DNA of 64,000 bases from Leucobacter chromiisoli (GTDB lineage: Bacteria > Actinomycetota > Actinomycetes > Actinomycetales > Microbacteriaceae), in the NCBI RefSeq assembly GCF_016522505.1, contig NZ_JAEHOH010000011.1, positions 62,001-126,000 of the forward strand, read 5' to 3'. The position numbers and the translations under genes are program-made. Within the stretch, counting starts at the first letter, position 1. The number at the start of each line of letters is the position of its first letter. Positions 24,403 through 33,988 of the stretch are shown here, one piece after another. The notes below the pieces were generated by a model. It worked only from the letters and a program-made list of their open reading frames with translations. It was not told where the DNA came from and did no database searches.

Positions 24403-26580
24403 TCACACGCCCGGGTCGGGTCGCAGATCCAGGCGCCTGAGCAGCTGGGCGTTGAGCGCCACGACGACCGTCGAGAGCGACATCAGCACGGCCCCCACCG
24501 ACATCGGCAGCACGAACCCCACGGGAGCGAGCACGCCGGCGGCGAGCGGCACCGACAGGAGGTTGTATCCCGCAGCCCACCACAGGTTCTGCTTCATCTT
24601 GCGGTACGCGGCCTTCGAGAGGTCGATCACCGACAGCACCGAGCGCGGGTCGTCGCTCGCCAGGATCACGCCGGCCGAGGCGATCGCGACGTCCGTCCCC
24701 GCCCCGATCGCGATCCCGACGTCGGCCTGCGCGAGCGCCGGCGCGTCGTTGACCCCGTCCCCCACCATCGCGACGGTGCGCCCCTCGCGCTGCAGTTCCT
24801 CGACCTTCGACGCCTTGTCCTCGGGGCGCACCCCGGCGAAGACGCGATCGATGGCGAGCTCCGCGGCGACCGACTGCGCGACCGCCTCGGCGTCGCCCGT
24901 GATCATGACGACCTGCGCACCGCGCTCGTGGAGCGCTCGCACGGCGTCGTAGGACTCGGGCCTGATCTCATCCGACAGCCGCAGAGCTCCGACGACCCGC
25001 CCGTCGACCAGAACATGCAGGATCGTCGCGCCCTGCCTCCTCCACTCGGCGGCGATCGGGAGCTCCCGCGCGCCCTCCTGCTCGAGCAGGTACGGGCCGC
25101 CCACCTGCACGATGCGCCCCTCGACGGTGGCGCGCACGCCGACGGCAGGCGACGAGATGAACCCTTCCGAGGCCGGCACCGGGAGGTCGCGGTTCCGAGC
25201 CTCGTCCCTGATGGCCCTCGCCAGCGGATGCTCCGAATCCGCCTCCGCCGCGGCGGCGAGGCCGAGCACCTCCTCGGCCGAACGGTCTCCAGCGGGCTCG
25301 ACCGCCCCGACGGTCGGGGCTCCTCGCGTGAGCGTGCCGGTCTTGTCGAAGAGCACCGCGTCGACCGTCCGCATGCTCTCGAGCGAGAGGCGATCCTTCA
25401 CGAGCACGCCTCCGCGGGCGGCCCGCTCCGTGGCGATGGAGACGACGAGCGGGATCGCGAGGCCGAGCGCGTGCGGGCACGCGATGACGAGCACGGTGAT
25501 GGTGCGAACGACGGCCTCGTCGGGCGCGCCCACGAGCCACCACACCAGCGCCGTGAGCGCCGCGGAGCCGAGGGCGAACCAGAAGAGCCACCCGGCCGCC
25601 GCATCGGCGATCCGCTGCGCGCGCGACGAGGACCCCTGCGCCTCCGAGACGAGCCGCTGGATGCCGGCGAGCGCCGTGTCGGCGCCCACCGCGTCCACGC
25701 GGATCCGCAATCCCGAGTCCGTCGCGACCGTCCCGGCGACCACGCGGTCGCCCTCGCCGCGCCTGACCGTTCGCGACTCGCCCGTGATCATCGACTCGTC
25801 GACGCTCGCGGACCCCTCCGCCACCGTCCCGTCGGCGGGAACCCTCGCGCCCGGTCGCACGACGACCACGTCGCCCACCCGCAGATCCGCCGGGGCGACC
25901 TTCACCGTCTCCTCCCCGGCGACGCGCTCCGCCTCGTCGGGCAGAAGCGCGGCGAGGGAGTCGAGCGCCGAAGTGGTCTGCGCGAGGGATCGCATCTCGA
26001 TCCAGTGGCCGAGCAGCATGATGACGACGAGCAGGGCGAGCTCCCACCAGAACTCGAGCTGGTGGTCGAGGATCCCGAGGCTCGCACCCCAGGAGGCGAG
26101 GAACGCGACGGTGATCGCGAGCCCGATGAGGAGCATCATGCCGGGCTTTCCCGACCGGATCTCCGCTACCGAGCCGGAGAGGAACGGCTGCCCGCCCCAG
26201 ACGTACATGACGGTGCCGAGCACGGGAGCCACCCAGGCGACGGCCGAGGGCACCTCGTATCCGAGGATCATTCCGAACATCGGCGAGAAGCCGACGACCG
26301 GGATCGCGACGACGAGCATCACCCAGAAGAGCGTGCGGAAGCGGGCCACGTGACCCGCGTGCCCGGAATGGTCTCCGCCGCTGTGGTCGGTGTGGCCTCC
26401 AGCGCCGTGGCCGCCGCGGCCCGAATGGTCGGAATGGTCCGAATGGCCTGAATGGCCGGCGTGACCCGAATGATCCGAATGACCGGCGGGACCCGAATGG
26501 TCTTCGCTGAGGCGGTCTTCACGGCTGCGGCGATCACGCTCCTGGCGTTCGGCCTGAGAAGCTTCGTGAGCCTCGTGCAT
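24403..26580 (-). CDS. copB: CopB-type P1B heavy-metal ATPase (CPH motif)
   Basis: This 725-residue ATP-driven transporter probably exports copper or silver. ATG 26580 has GGGGAGA 8 nt upstream. Residues about 25-75 are a histidine-rich low-complexity region (repeated HSGH and HSDH). About seven or eight membrane segments follow. The metal-binding motif is ACPHALGLA, so CPH rather than CPC, which places it in the P1B-3 (CopB) group. Later motifs are FDKTGTLTRG, SEHPLARAI and VGDGVNDAPALAQAD. No N-terminal CxxC domain is present. A CsoR-like box lies upstream (26647-26663). No csoR gene is in the window. Confidence 0.93.
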   Translation of the reverse strand: MHEAHEASQAERQERDRRSREDRLSEDHSGPAGHSDHSGHAGHSGHSDHSDHSGRGGHGAGGHTDHSGGDHSGHAGHVARFRTLFWVMLVVAIPVVGFSPMFGMILGYEVPSAVAWVAPVLGTVMYVWGGQPFLSGSVAEIRSGKPGMMLLIGLAITVAFLASWGASLGILDHQLEFWWELALLVVIMLLGHWIEMRSLAQTTSALDSLAALLPDEAERVAGEETVKVAPADLRVGDVVVVRPGARVPADGTVAEGSASVDESMITGESRTVRRGEGDRVVAGTVATDSGLRIRVDAVGADTALAGIQRLVSEAQGSSSRAQRIADAAAGWLFWFALGSAALTALVWWLVGAPDEAVVRTITVLVIACPHALGLAIPLVVSIATERAARGGVLVKDRLSLESMRTVDAVLFDKTGTLTRGAPTVGAVEPAGDRSAEEVLGLAAAAEADSEHPLARAIRDEARNRDLPVPASEGFISSPAVGVRATVEGRIVQVGGPYLLEQEGARELPIAAEWRRQGATILHVLVDGRVVGALRLSDEIRPESYDAVRALHERGAQVVMITGDAEAVAQSVAAELAIDRVFAGVRPEDKASKVEELQREGRTVAMVGDGVNDAPALAQADVGIAIGAGTDVAIASAGVILASDDPRSVLSVIDLSKAAYRKMKQNLWWAAGYNLLSVPLAAGVLAPVGFVLPMSVGAVLMSLSTVVVALNAQLLRRLDLRPDPGV

Positions 26581-26646
26581 CGCGGTGTCTCCCCTCGGTC
26601 TCCCGGTGCGTCGGCCGCCGGAAGCGCCGGCCACCACTTCCACCAT

Positions 26647-26663
26647 ATACCCCTCTAGGGTAT
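26647..26663. promoter_or_regulatory. CsoR-type operator of the copper ATPase gene
   Basis: ATACCC (26647-26652), a 5-nt spacer CTCTA and GGGTAT (26658-26663) form the ATACCC-N5-GGGTAT palindrome that I recall for copper-sensing CsoR repressors in Streptomyces. It lies about 70 bp upstream of the ATPase start. The match is by eye; no matrix search was run. Confidence 0.65.
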
Positions 26664-26714
26664 TTGCACAGGGCGCGTCCGAAGGTGCGCACAGCCGCGA
26701 CCGGACGGCGTTCC

Positions 26715-26804
26715 CGCGAGTGGATGCCCGGTTCGCGTCGAACCGGGCATCCATTCGCGAAAGAACCATCCACTCGCGAAAGAACCATCCGCTCGCGAAG
26801 AGTC
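26715..26804. repeat. Inverted repeat followed by three 19-bp tandem copies
   Basis: Arms 26715-26735 and 26739-26759 are complementary over 21 bp with one mismatch, around a 3-nt loop. The right arm runs into three tandem 19-bp units: CATCCATTCGCGAAAGAAC (26748-26766), CATCCACTCGCGAAAGAAC (26767-26785) and a more diverged third (26786-26804). No spacers are present, so this is not CRISPR. Confidence 0.7.
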
Positions 26805-27139
26805 CGGCAGTCGGCGCGCCCGGGGGAAAGCGGAAGACGGCGAAACGAAGCCGGAACGAGCACCGAACCTCAAGGGGACGTCGAGAGATGGGCGGTCTCC
26901 GCCGACGCCGTTGTCACCGGGACCACGTGGTCCACGCTACCCCCGACCCGCGCCGGTTACGACCCCCGAATGCAACAACGCGATAACGACTGCGGGGCGA
27001 CCCGGCCGAAACCATAGCCGTCCCACAGCGCACGCGGCGTATAGCGCACCCGGCGTCGGGCCCCGTCCCGATGCCGGCGATCCCGAGCCGGGCCGGCGAT
27101 GACCCCGAGCGCGACGCGCCGACCAGTGCGCACCGCACC

Positions 27140-27240
27140 GACCCGGCCAGACAGACCCGCACCGACCCGGCCAGACCGAGCCGCACCGCGCCGGCCAGAC
27201 CGAGCCCCACCGCACCGACCCGGCCAGACCGAGCCGCACC
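27140..27240. repeat. GC-rich minisatellite, about four units of 24 bp
   Basis: Units at 27140-27163, 27164-27187, 27188-27216 (29 bp, with insertion) and 27217-27240 share GGCCAGAC and GCACC blocks. The array lies about 55 bp from the pyk 3' end. It may vary in copy number between strains. Confidence 0.75.
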
Positions 27241-27294
27241 GCGCCGAGCGACCCCCCGCGGCGAACCCGCCGACGGAACTCCGGCCGCGCCGCG

Positions 27295-28755
27295 TCACTC
27301 CTCGACGAGGTGCTTCCGGGGCCCCGCCTCGGGCAGCTGGCCCGTCGCCTCGCCCATGCGGTGCACCCGCAGGGTGTTCGTGGTGCCCACGACCCCGGGG
27401 GGCGACCCGGCGATGATCAGCACCTTGTCGCCGATCTCGGCGCGGCCCTTGCGCAGCAGCACTTCGTCCACCTGCGCGAACATCTCGTCAGTGCTCTCGA
27501 CGCGGGCGACCTCATAGCTCTTCGCCCCCCAGGTGAGCTCCATGCGGCGCCGGGTCGCGTGACTGGGCGTGAACCCGAGGATCGGGATCGGCCGACGCAG
27601 GCGCGACATGCGGCGCACCGTGTCGCCGGACTCGGTGAAGACGCAGATGTAGCGCACCCCGATGAAGTCGGCGACCTCGGACGCCGCGAGCGTCAGAGCG
27701 CCGCCCTGCGTGTGCGGCTTCGTCCCCAGGGGCTCGATGCGGTCGAGGGCGTGGTCCTCCGTCGCCTCGATGATCCGGGCCATCGTCTGCACGGCCTCCT
27801 TGGGATACGCGCCGACGCTCGTCTCACCGGAGAGCATGACGGCGTCCGCGCCGTCGAGGATCGCGTTGGCGCAGTCCGAGGCCTCCGCACGGGTGGGGCG
27901 GGGGTTCTCGATCATCGACTCGAGCACCTGGGTCGCGACGATCACGGGCTTGGCGTTGCGGCGGGCGAGGGCGACCGCCTCCGTCTGCACGAGCGGCACG
28001 CGCTCGAGCGGCAGCTCGACGCCGAGGTCGCCGCGGGCGACCATGATCCCGTCGAAGGCGGCGACGATGCCCTCGAGGTTCTCGACCGCCTGGGGCTTCT
28101 CGATCTTGGCGATGACGGGGAGCTTCACGCCCTCCTCGGCCATGATCTCGTGCACGCGGGTGATGTCGGCGGCGTCTCGCACGAACGACAGCGCGATGTA
28201 GTCGACGCCGAGCTTCAGCGCCCAGCGCAGGTCGTCCTCGTCCTTCTCGGAGAGCGCCGGCACGTTGACCGCGACGCCGGGCAGGTTGATGCCCTTGTTG
28301 TTCGAGACCGTGCCCGGGATCTCGACGACGGTGTGCACCGTATCCTCGGTCACGCGCACCGCTCGGAGGCCGACCTTGCCGTCGTCGATCAGCAGCGGGT
28401 CGCCCGGCTTCACGTCGCCGGGCAGCCCCTTGTGCGTGGTGCCGCAGATGGTGCGGTCCCCCGGCACGTCGCGGGTGGTGATCGCGAACTCGTCGCCCTC
28501 CGCCAGCTCGTGCGGCCCGTCGGCGAACGTCGCCAGGCGGATCTTCGGACCCTGCAGGTCGGCGAGCACGGCGATGGGACGTCCGACCTCGGCCTCCGCC
28601 CGGCGGATGTTGCGGTACACGCCCTCGTGCACGTTGTAGGTGCCGTGCGACATGTTGAGCCGAGCGACGTTGACGCCCGCCTGGATGAGGCTGAGCGTGT
28701 GGTCGTAGCTCGACACCGCCGGCCCCCAGGTGGCGACGATCTTTGCGTGGCGCAT
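27295..28755 (-). CDS. pyk: Pyruvate kinase
   Basis: Pyk converts phosphoenolpyruvate and ADP into pyruvate and ATP. I chose ATG 28755 (MRHAKIVATWGPAV) because AAGGAG lies 7 nt upstream. The 486-residue product has the metal and substrate motifs NMSHG, DLQGPKIRLA, IAKIEKPQAVEN and MVARGDLGVELP, and the C-terminal domain with TESGDTVRRMS. It is of usual length and probably forms the normal tetramer. Confidence 0.97.
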   Translation of the reverse strand: MRHAKIVATWGPAVSSYDHTLSLIQAGVNVARLNMSHGTYNVHEGVYRNIRRAEAEVGRPIAVLADLQGPKIRLATFADGPHELAEGDEFAITTRDVPGDRTICGTTHKGLPGDVKPGDPLLIDDGKVGLRAVRVTEDTVHTVVEIPGTVSNNKGINLPGVAVNVPALSEKDEDDLRWALKLGVDYIALSFVRDAADITRVHEIMAEEGVKLPVIAKIEKPQAVENLEGIVAAFDGIMVARGDLGVELPLERVPLVQTEAVALARRNAKPVIVATQVLESMIENPRPTRAEASDCANAILDGADAVMLSGETSVGAYPKEAVQTMARIIEATEDHALDRIEPLGTKPHTQGGALTLAASEVADFIGVRYICVFTESGDTVRRMSRLRRPIPILGFTPSHATRRRMELTWGAKSYEVARVESTDEMFAQVDEVLLRKGRAEIGDKVLIIAGSPPGVVGTTNTLRVHRMGEATGQLPEAGPRKHLVEE

Positions 28756-28854
28756 GCCTACTCCTTCATCGATGGCCGGCACCCCGGCCCGTGTGGTGTT
28801 CGGTTGTGATCGTTCGGCCGCGGGCCGCCGGAGCGCGACCCGGCCGGGATGGGC

Positions 28855-29883
28855 TCAGCGTCGGGCGTCCGCGGACTCGGGGCTCCCGGCCTCCTCGACC
28901 GGAGCCTCCGCCGTGTCGGCGGCCTCCGTGTCGCCGGCCGCACTCGTGGCGCCCCGCTCCCCGTGGTCGAGCACGTGGAAGTACTCCTCGGGATCGGCGG
29001 TCTCCTCGAGCACCGCGTCCTCGGGGTTCCGGCGCCCGGGCAGGTAGACGGTGTTCTCGATGCCGACGTGCCTGCGGCGCTGCACGAGGATGATGACGAT
29101 GCCCAGCAGGATCGCGAGCAGCGCGGTCAGCACGTTCGTGCGCATGCCCAGGAAGAGCAGGCTCGGGTCGACGCGGAGCGACTCGATCATGGCGCGGCCG
29201 ATGCCGTACCAGATGAGGTACATGCCGAAGAACTCGCCCCATCGCGGCTTCACCCGGCGCTCGATCGCGAGCAGCACGAGGATGCCCAGCAGGTTCCAGA
29301 GGATCTCGTAGAGGAAGGTCGGGTGGAACAGCGTGCCCGCCGGCAGGCCGATCGGGAACGCGGCGTTGCCCGACTCGATCTCGAGGCCCCACGGCAGCGT
29401 GGTCGGTCCGCCGAACAGCTCGTGGTTGAACCAGTTGCCCACGCGGCCGAACGCCTGGGCCAGCAGCATGCCGGGCACGAGCGCGTCGGCGAAGGACCAG
29501 AACCGGATCCCGGTGATGCGCGACGCGATCAGCACGCCGATCGCACCGCCGATGAGCGCGCCGAAGATCGCGATGCCGCCCTTCCAGATGGCGAAGATGT
29601 CGAGCGGATTGGTTCCGGGCCCGAAGTAGTCGCCCCAGTGGGTGAGCACGTGGTACAGGCGCGCGCCGACGATGCCGAGCACCAGCGCCCACATCACGAA
29701 GTCGAACACCGCCCCGCGCTCGCCGCCCCGCTTGCCGATGCGGCGCGAGGTCCAGATCCAGGCGGCGATCACACCGGCGATGATGCACAGCGCGTAGAAA
29801 TAGATCCGGAGCGGCCCGATCTGGAGGAACTGCATCTCGGGGCTCGGAATACTGAATGGCAGGATCATCCACTCCTCTTTCAT
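28855..29883 (-). CDS. lgt: Prolipoprotein diacylglyceryl transferase
   Basis: Lgt adds diacylglycerol to the lipobox cysteine of prelipoproteins. The 342-residue protein has about seven membrane segments, the central signature GRVGNWFNHELFGGPT and the GIRFWSFADALVPGMLLAQ region. The last 70 residues are an acidic disordered extension (ending ESADARR) typical of actinobacteria. lspA (61965-62696) encodes the next lipoprotein step. Confidence 0.97.
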   Translation of the reverse strand: MKEEWMILPFSIPSPEMQFLQIGPLRIYFYALCIIAGVIAAWIWTSRRIGKRGGERGAVFDFVMWALVLGIVGARLYHVLTHWGDYFGPGTNPLDIFAIWKGGIAIFGALIGGAIGVLIASRITGIRFWSFADALVPGMLLAQAFGRVGNWFNHELFGGPTTLPWGLEIESGNAAFPIGLPAGTLFHPTFLYEILWNLLGILVLLAIERRVKPRWGEFFGMYLIWYGIGRAMIESLRVDPSLLFLGMRTNVLTALLAILLGIVIILVQRRRHVGIENTVYLPGRRNPEDAVLEETADPEEYFHVLDHGERGATSAAGDTEAADTAEAPVEEAGSPESADARR

Positions 29884-29979
29884 GGGCTGTCTGCTCGGCT
29901 ACGGCGTGCACCGCAGGTCTCGGCGCCTGTACGGCGAACGCATCAATCCTAGCGCGCCGCGGTGACGCCTGCGCCGCGT

Positions 29980-30000
29980 GCCGCGGCCACCCGCCGCGGC
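29980..30000. terminator. Hairpin between trpA and lgt
   Basis: GCCGCGGC (29980-29987) pairs with GCCGCGGC (29993-30000) around CACCC. It is 44 bp past the trpA stop and 97 bp before lgt, with no T-tract. It may partly insulate lgt from the trp genes. Confidence 0.4.
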
Positions 30001-30044
30001 GCCGCGCATCGGGAGCCCGTGCGGGGGCGCCGCTGCACGGCCGC

Positions 30045-30835
30045 TCAGCGCTTCGTGCCCTCGGCGATCTCGCGCACGGTCTCGGCGAGCCTCGGCACTC
30101 CCCCGTCGCGCAGGGCGCGCACGAAGGCCGTGCCGACGATCGCGCCGTCGGCGTAGTCGAGCGCGGAGGCGACCTGCTCGGCTGTGGAGATGCCGATGCC
30201 GACGCACGCCGTCTCGGCGCCGTGGGCGCGCAGCCGCTCGGTGAGCCCCCTCGCCGCGGCGTCGAGTTCTGCACGCTCGCCCGTGATGCCCATGGTGGAG
30301 ACCGTGTAGACGAAGCCCGTGGTGCTGCGGGCCACGAGTTCGAGCCGCTCCTCGCTGGAGGTGGGCGCCGCGAGGAACACGCGGTCGAGGCCGAAGCGGT
30401 CGCTCACCTCGATCCACTCGGCGGCGGAGTCGGGAGTGATGTCGGGGGTGATGAGCCCCGCACCGCCGGCGGCCGCGAGCTGCTCCGCGAAGCGCTCGAC
30501 GCCGTACTGCAGCACCGGGTTCCAGTAGGTCATGACGAGGACGGGCACGTCGACGGCCTCGCGCACCCGGCGCACGGCCTCGAAGACCTGCGCGACCCGG
30601 AATCCGGCTCTGAGGGCCTGCTGGGTCGCCTCCTGGATCACGACGCCGTCCATCACGGGGTCGGAGTACGGCAGGCCGAGCTCGAGCACGTCGGCGCCGC
30701 TCCGCGCCATCGCGATCGCCGCCTCGACACTCGTGTCGAGGTCGGGGAACCCGACGGGCAGGTACCCGACCAGGGCGCCTCTGCGCTCGCGCTTCGCCGC
30801 GCGGACGGCGGCCTCCACCTGCGATTCCCGCACGC

Positions 30836-30839
<4 letters not shown>
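30045..30839 (-). CDS. trpA: Tryptophan synthase alpha chain
   Basis: TrpA cleaves indole-3-glycerol phosphate to indole, which passes to TrpB. The 264-residue barrel has [17 protein letters not shown] with the catalytic acids, and the C-terminal phosphate-binding segment GIGISTAEQ and [12 protein letters not shown] 30839 overlaps the trpB stop as ATGA, indicating translational coupling. Confidence 0.97.
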
Positions 30840-32077
<1,238 letters not shown>

Positions 32078-32194
32078 GGGTGCGCCCCTACGGGTTCGGG
32101 ATCCGGAAGCCTCGCCCCGGATCGGGATCGAACGACGGCCGAGGCCGGCGCTGCATGGACTCGGACGCCGCACTCGTTCGGCGTCGCATGGGCA

Positions 32195-32965
32195 TCAGAC
32201 GCTCAGGTACGAGGAGAGCGTCGCGATGGGGTCGTTGGTGACGAGCGCCTCGCCCACGAGCACGGCGTCGGCGCCGGCCGCGCGGTAGCGCTCGACGTCG
32301 CTGACGTCGAGGACGGCCGACTCCGCCACGCGGATGACCCCGGCGGGGATCTGGTCGGCGACGCGGCCGAAGAGGTCGCGGTCGAGCTCGAAGGTGGACA
32401 GGTCGCGCGCGTTGACCCCGATGAGCTGGGCTCCGAGATCCACCGAGCGGGCGACCTCGTCGGCGGAGTGCGCCTCCACGAGCGGGGTCATGCCGAGCTC
32501 GCGGATCAGGGTGTGCAGCCGCTGCAGCGTCTCCTGCGGCAGGGCCGCGACGATGAGCAGCACGAGGTCCGCGCCCGAGGCCCTGGCCTCGAGCACCTGG
32601 TACTCGTCGCCGATGAAGTCCTTGCGCAGGATCGGGATGCTCACGGCCTTGCGCACCGCCTCGAGATCCGCCAGCGACCCCTTGAACTTCCGCTCCTCGG
32701 TGAGCACGCTCACCACGCTCGCCCCGCCCGACTCGTACTGGGCGGCGAGGGCCTGCGGCTCGGGGATGTCGGCGAGGTCGCCCCGCGACGGGCTCGCGCG
32801 CTTCACCTCGGCGATCACCTTGATGTGGTCGGCGGGCGCCAGCGCCTCGAGCGCGTCGAGGGCGGCCGGTCGCGCCAGCGCCTCCGCCTCGAGCCGGGCG
32901 TACGGCTTCAGTTCTCGGCGGGCCCGCGCGTCCTCCAGCGAGCCGGCGAGCAGTTCCTGCAGCAC
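32195..32965 (-). CDS. trpC: Indole-3-glycerol phosphate synthase
   Basis: TrpC closes the indole ring. The 256-residue barrel has VIAEVKRASPSRGDL, SVLTEERKFKGS, ILRKDFIGDEYQVLEAR and VAESAVLD, with the catalytic lysine and glutamates present. The start is GTG 32965, 1 bp after the small membrane gene. 117 bp separate it from trpB. Confidence 0.97.
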   Translation of the reverse strand: MLQELLAGSLEDARARRELKPYARLEAEALARPAALDALEALAPADHIKVIAEVKRASPSRGDLADIPEPQALAAQYESGGASVVSVLTEERKFKGSLADLEAVRKAVSIPILRKDFIGDEYQVLEARASGADLVLLIVAALPQETLQRLHTLIRELGMTPLVEAHSADEVARSVDLGAQLIGVNARDLSTFELDRDLFGRVADQIPAGVIRVAESAVLDVSDVERYRAAGADAVLVGEALVTNDPIATLSSYLSV

Positions 32966-32966
32966 G

Positions 32967-33200
32967 TCAGTCGTGGACCTTGGGGGCGAACTTCGGGCCG
33001 TTCACGCCGAAGCCGGCCTTCGAGAGGATCCAGCCCAGCAGCCAGCCCACGACGACGACGCCGGCGCAGACCCAGACCATCGTCGGCATGTGCAGGAAGA
33101 AGAAGACGGTGCCCGCCGCGATGCCGATCAGCATCACGACCACCGCCGTCCATGCAGCGGGCGAATCGCCGTGGCCGGGGTCTCCGTGCTGGGTACTCAT
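32967..33200 (-). CDS. HGxxPAAW-family small membrane protein of the trp operon
   Basis: The 77-residue product has an N-terminal HGDSPAAWTAVVVMLIG motif and two membrane segments. Proteins with this motif sit between trpE and trpC in many actinobacteria; their function is unknown. The gene ends 1 bp before trpC, so it is surely co-transcribed. Confidence 0.85.
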   Translation of the reverse strand: MSTQHGDPGHGDSPAAWTAVVVMLIGIAAGTVFFFLHMPTMVWVCAGVVVVGWLLGWILSKAGFGVNGPKFAPKVHD

Positions 33201-33277
33201 GAATCTCCTCTTGAACGAACGCGGATACCTTCAGCCTAGCGGATTTCGCGAAGTGACGGAGGATCCCCGCCGGTACG

Positions 33278-33988
33278 TCAGCGGCCCGGATCGCCCCCGG
33301 TTTCGTCCCGTTCGCGACCGTCTCCCTCGGCATCGCGGATGTCGCGCGCATCGTCGGCGCGCGCACCGTCGGCGCGCGCACCGTCGGCATCGTCGTCCGC
33401 GCCCTCGCCCGCCGAGGTCGGGTCGCCGCCCTCGCTCAGGGCGTCCCAGTCGGAGATGCGGTCGGGGCCCGCCGCACGAGGCGCGCGGGCCGATCCCGCT
33501 TCGTACTTGCGGCCCGCGGCGGCCCAGCGCCCGCCGAGCACGAGCACGAGCACGCCGAGCAGCGCGGCCAGCACGCCGAGCGCCGCGTTCGCGGCCGCCC
33601 AGGGGCTCAGCTGGCTGGAGACGACGAGGCCGGCCTGCGCGCCCCCGGACAGGCCGGTGAGCTCGGTGATGCGCCCGGACGCGGCGTCGAGCGGCGAGGC
33701 CAGCACGCCGGCGGTGAGCGCCACGATGCCCGCGCCCAGCAGCGCGACGAGCCCCCCGAGCACGCGGCGGAAGACGGGTCCCGCGATCGTGAGGGCCACG
33801 GCGCAGGCGACCAGTGCGAGGGCGACCGGCACGAGGGCCGGGTTCAGCTCCTGGCCCCCGACGGCGACCTCGGTCTGCGCCGCTGCCGAGCTGTCGAGCG
33901 AGAAGGAGAGCCAGGTCTGGGTCGCCGCGAGCAGGGACAGCGCCCCCGAGAGGGCGATCCCGAGCAGCAGCAGCGGCTTAGCGCGCAT
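33278..33988 (-). CDS. Trp biosynthesis-associated membrane protein (TIGR02234 type)
   Basis: The 236-residue protein has four membrane segments (about 5-23, 50-70, 78-98 and 130-155) and a long acidic disordered tail with ADGARADGARADDA-type repeats. The first loop contains TQTWLSFSL, a region conserved in the family as I recall it. It overlaps trpE by 11 bp, supporting coupled translation. The molecular role is unknown. Confidence 0.85.
   Translation of the reverse strand: MRAKPLLLLGIALSGALSLLAATQTWLSFSLDSSAAAQTEVAVGGQELNPALVPVALALVACAVALTIAGPVFRRVLGGLVALLGAGIVALTAGVLASPLDAASGRITELTGLSGGAQAGLVVSSQLSPWAAANAALGVLAALLGVLVLVLGGRWAAAGRKYEAGSARAPRAAGPDRISDWDALSEGGDPTSAGEGADDDADGARADGARADDARDIRDAEGDGRERDETGGDPGR

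Larger units (their letters stand above)
26581..27294. other. 714-bp noncoding stretch with repeats between copB and pyk
   Basis: It contains the CsoR-like box, a long inverted repeat, a 19-bp tandem array and a 24-bp minisatellite, listed separately. No gene is convincing: the frames through it are antisense-like or made only of the repeats. Confidence 0.6.

Noticed and set aside
26715-26804. CRISPR array
   Set aside because: The 19-bp units are contiguous with no spacers and no cas genes nearby.
27099-27416. Proteins made of the minisatellite repeats
   Set aside because: The frames are low-complexity translations of a noncoding repeat and run into pyk.
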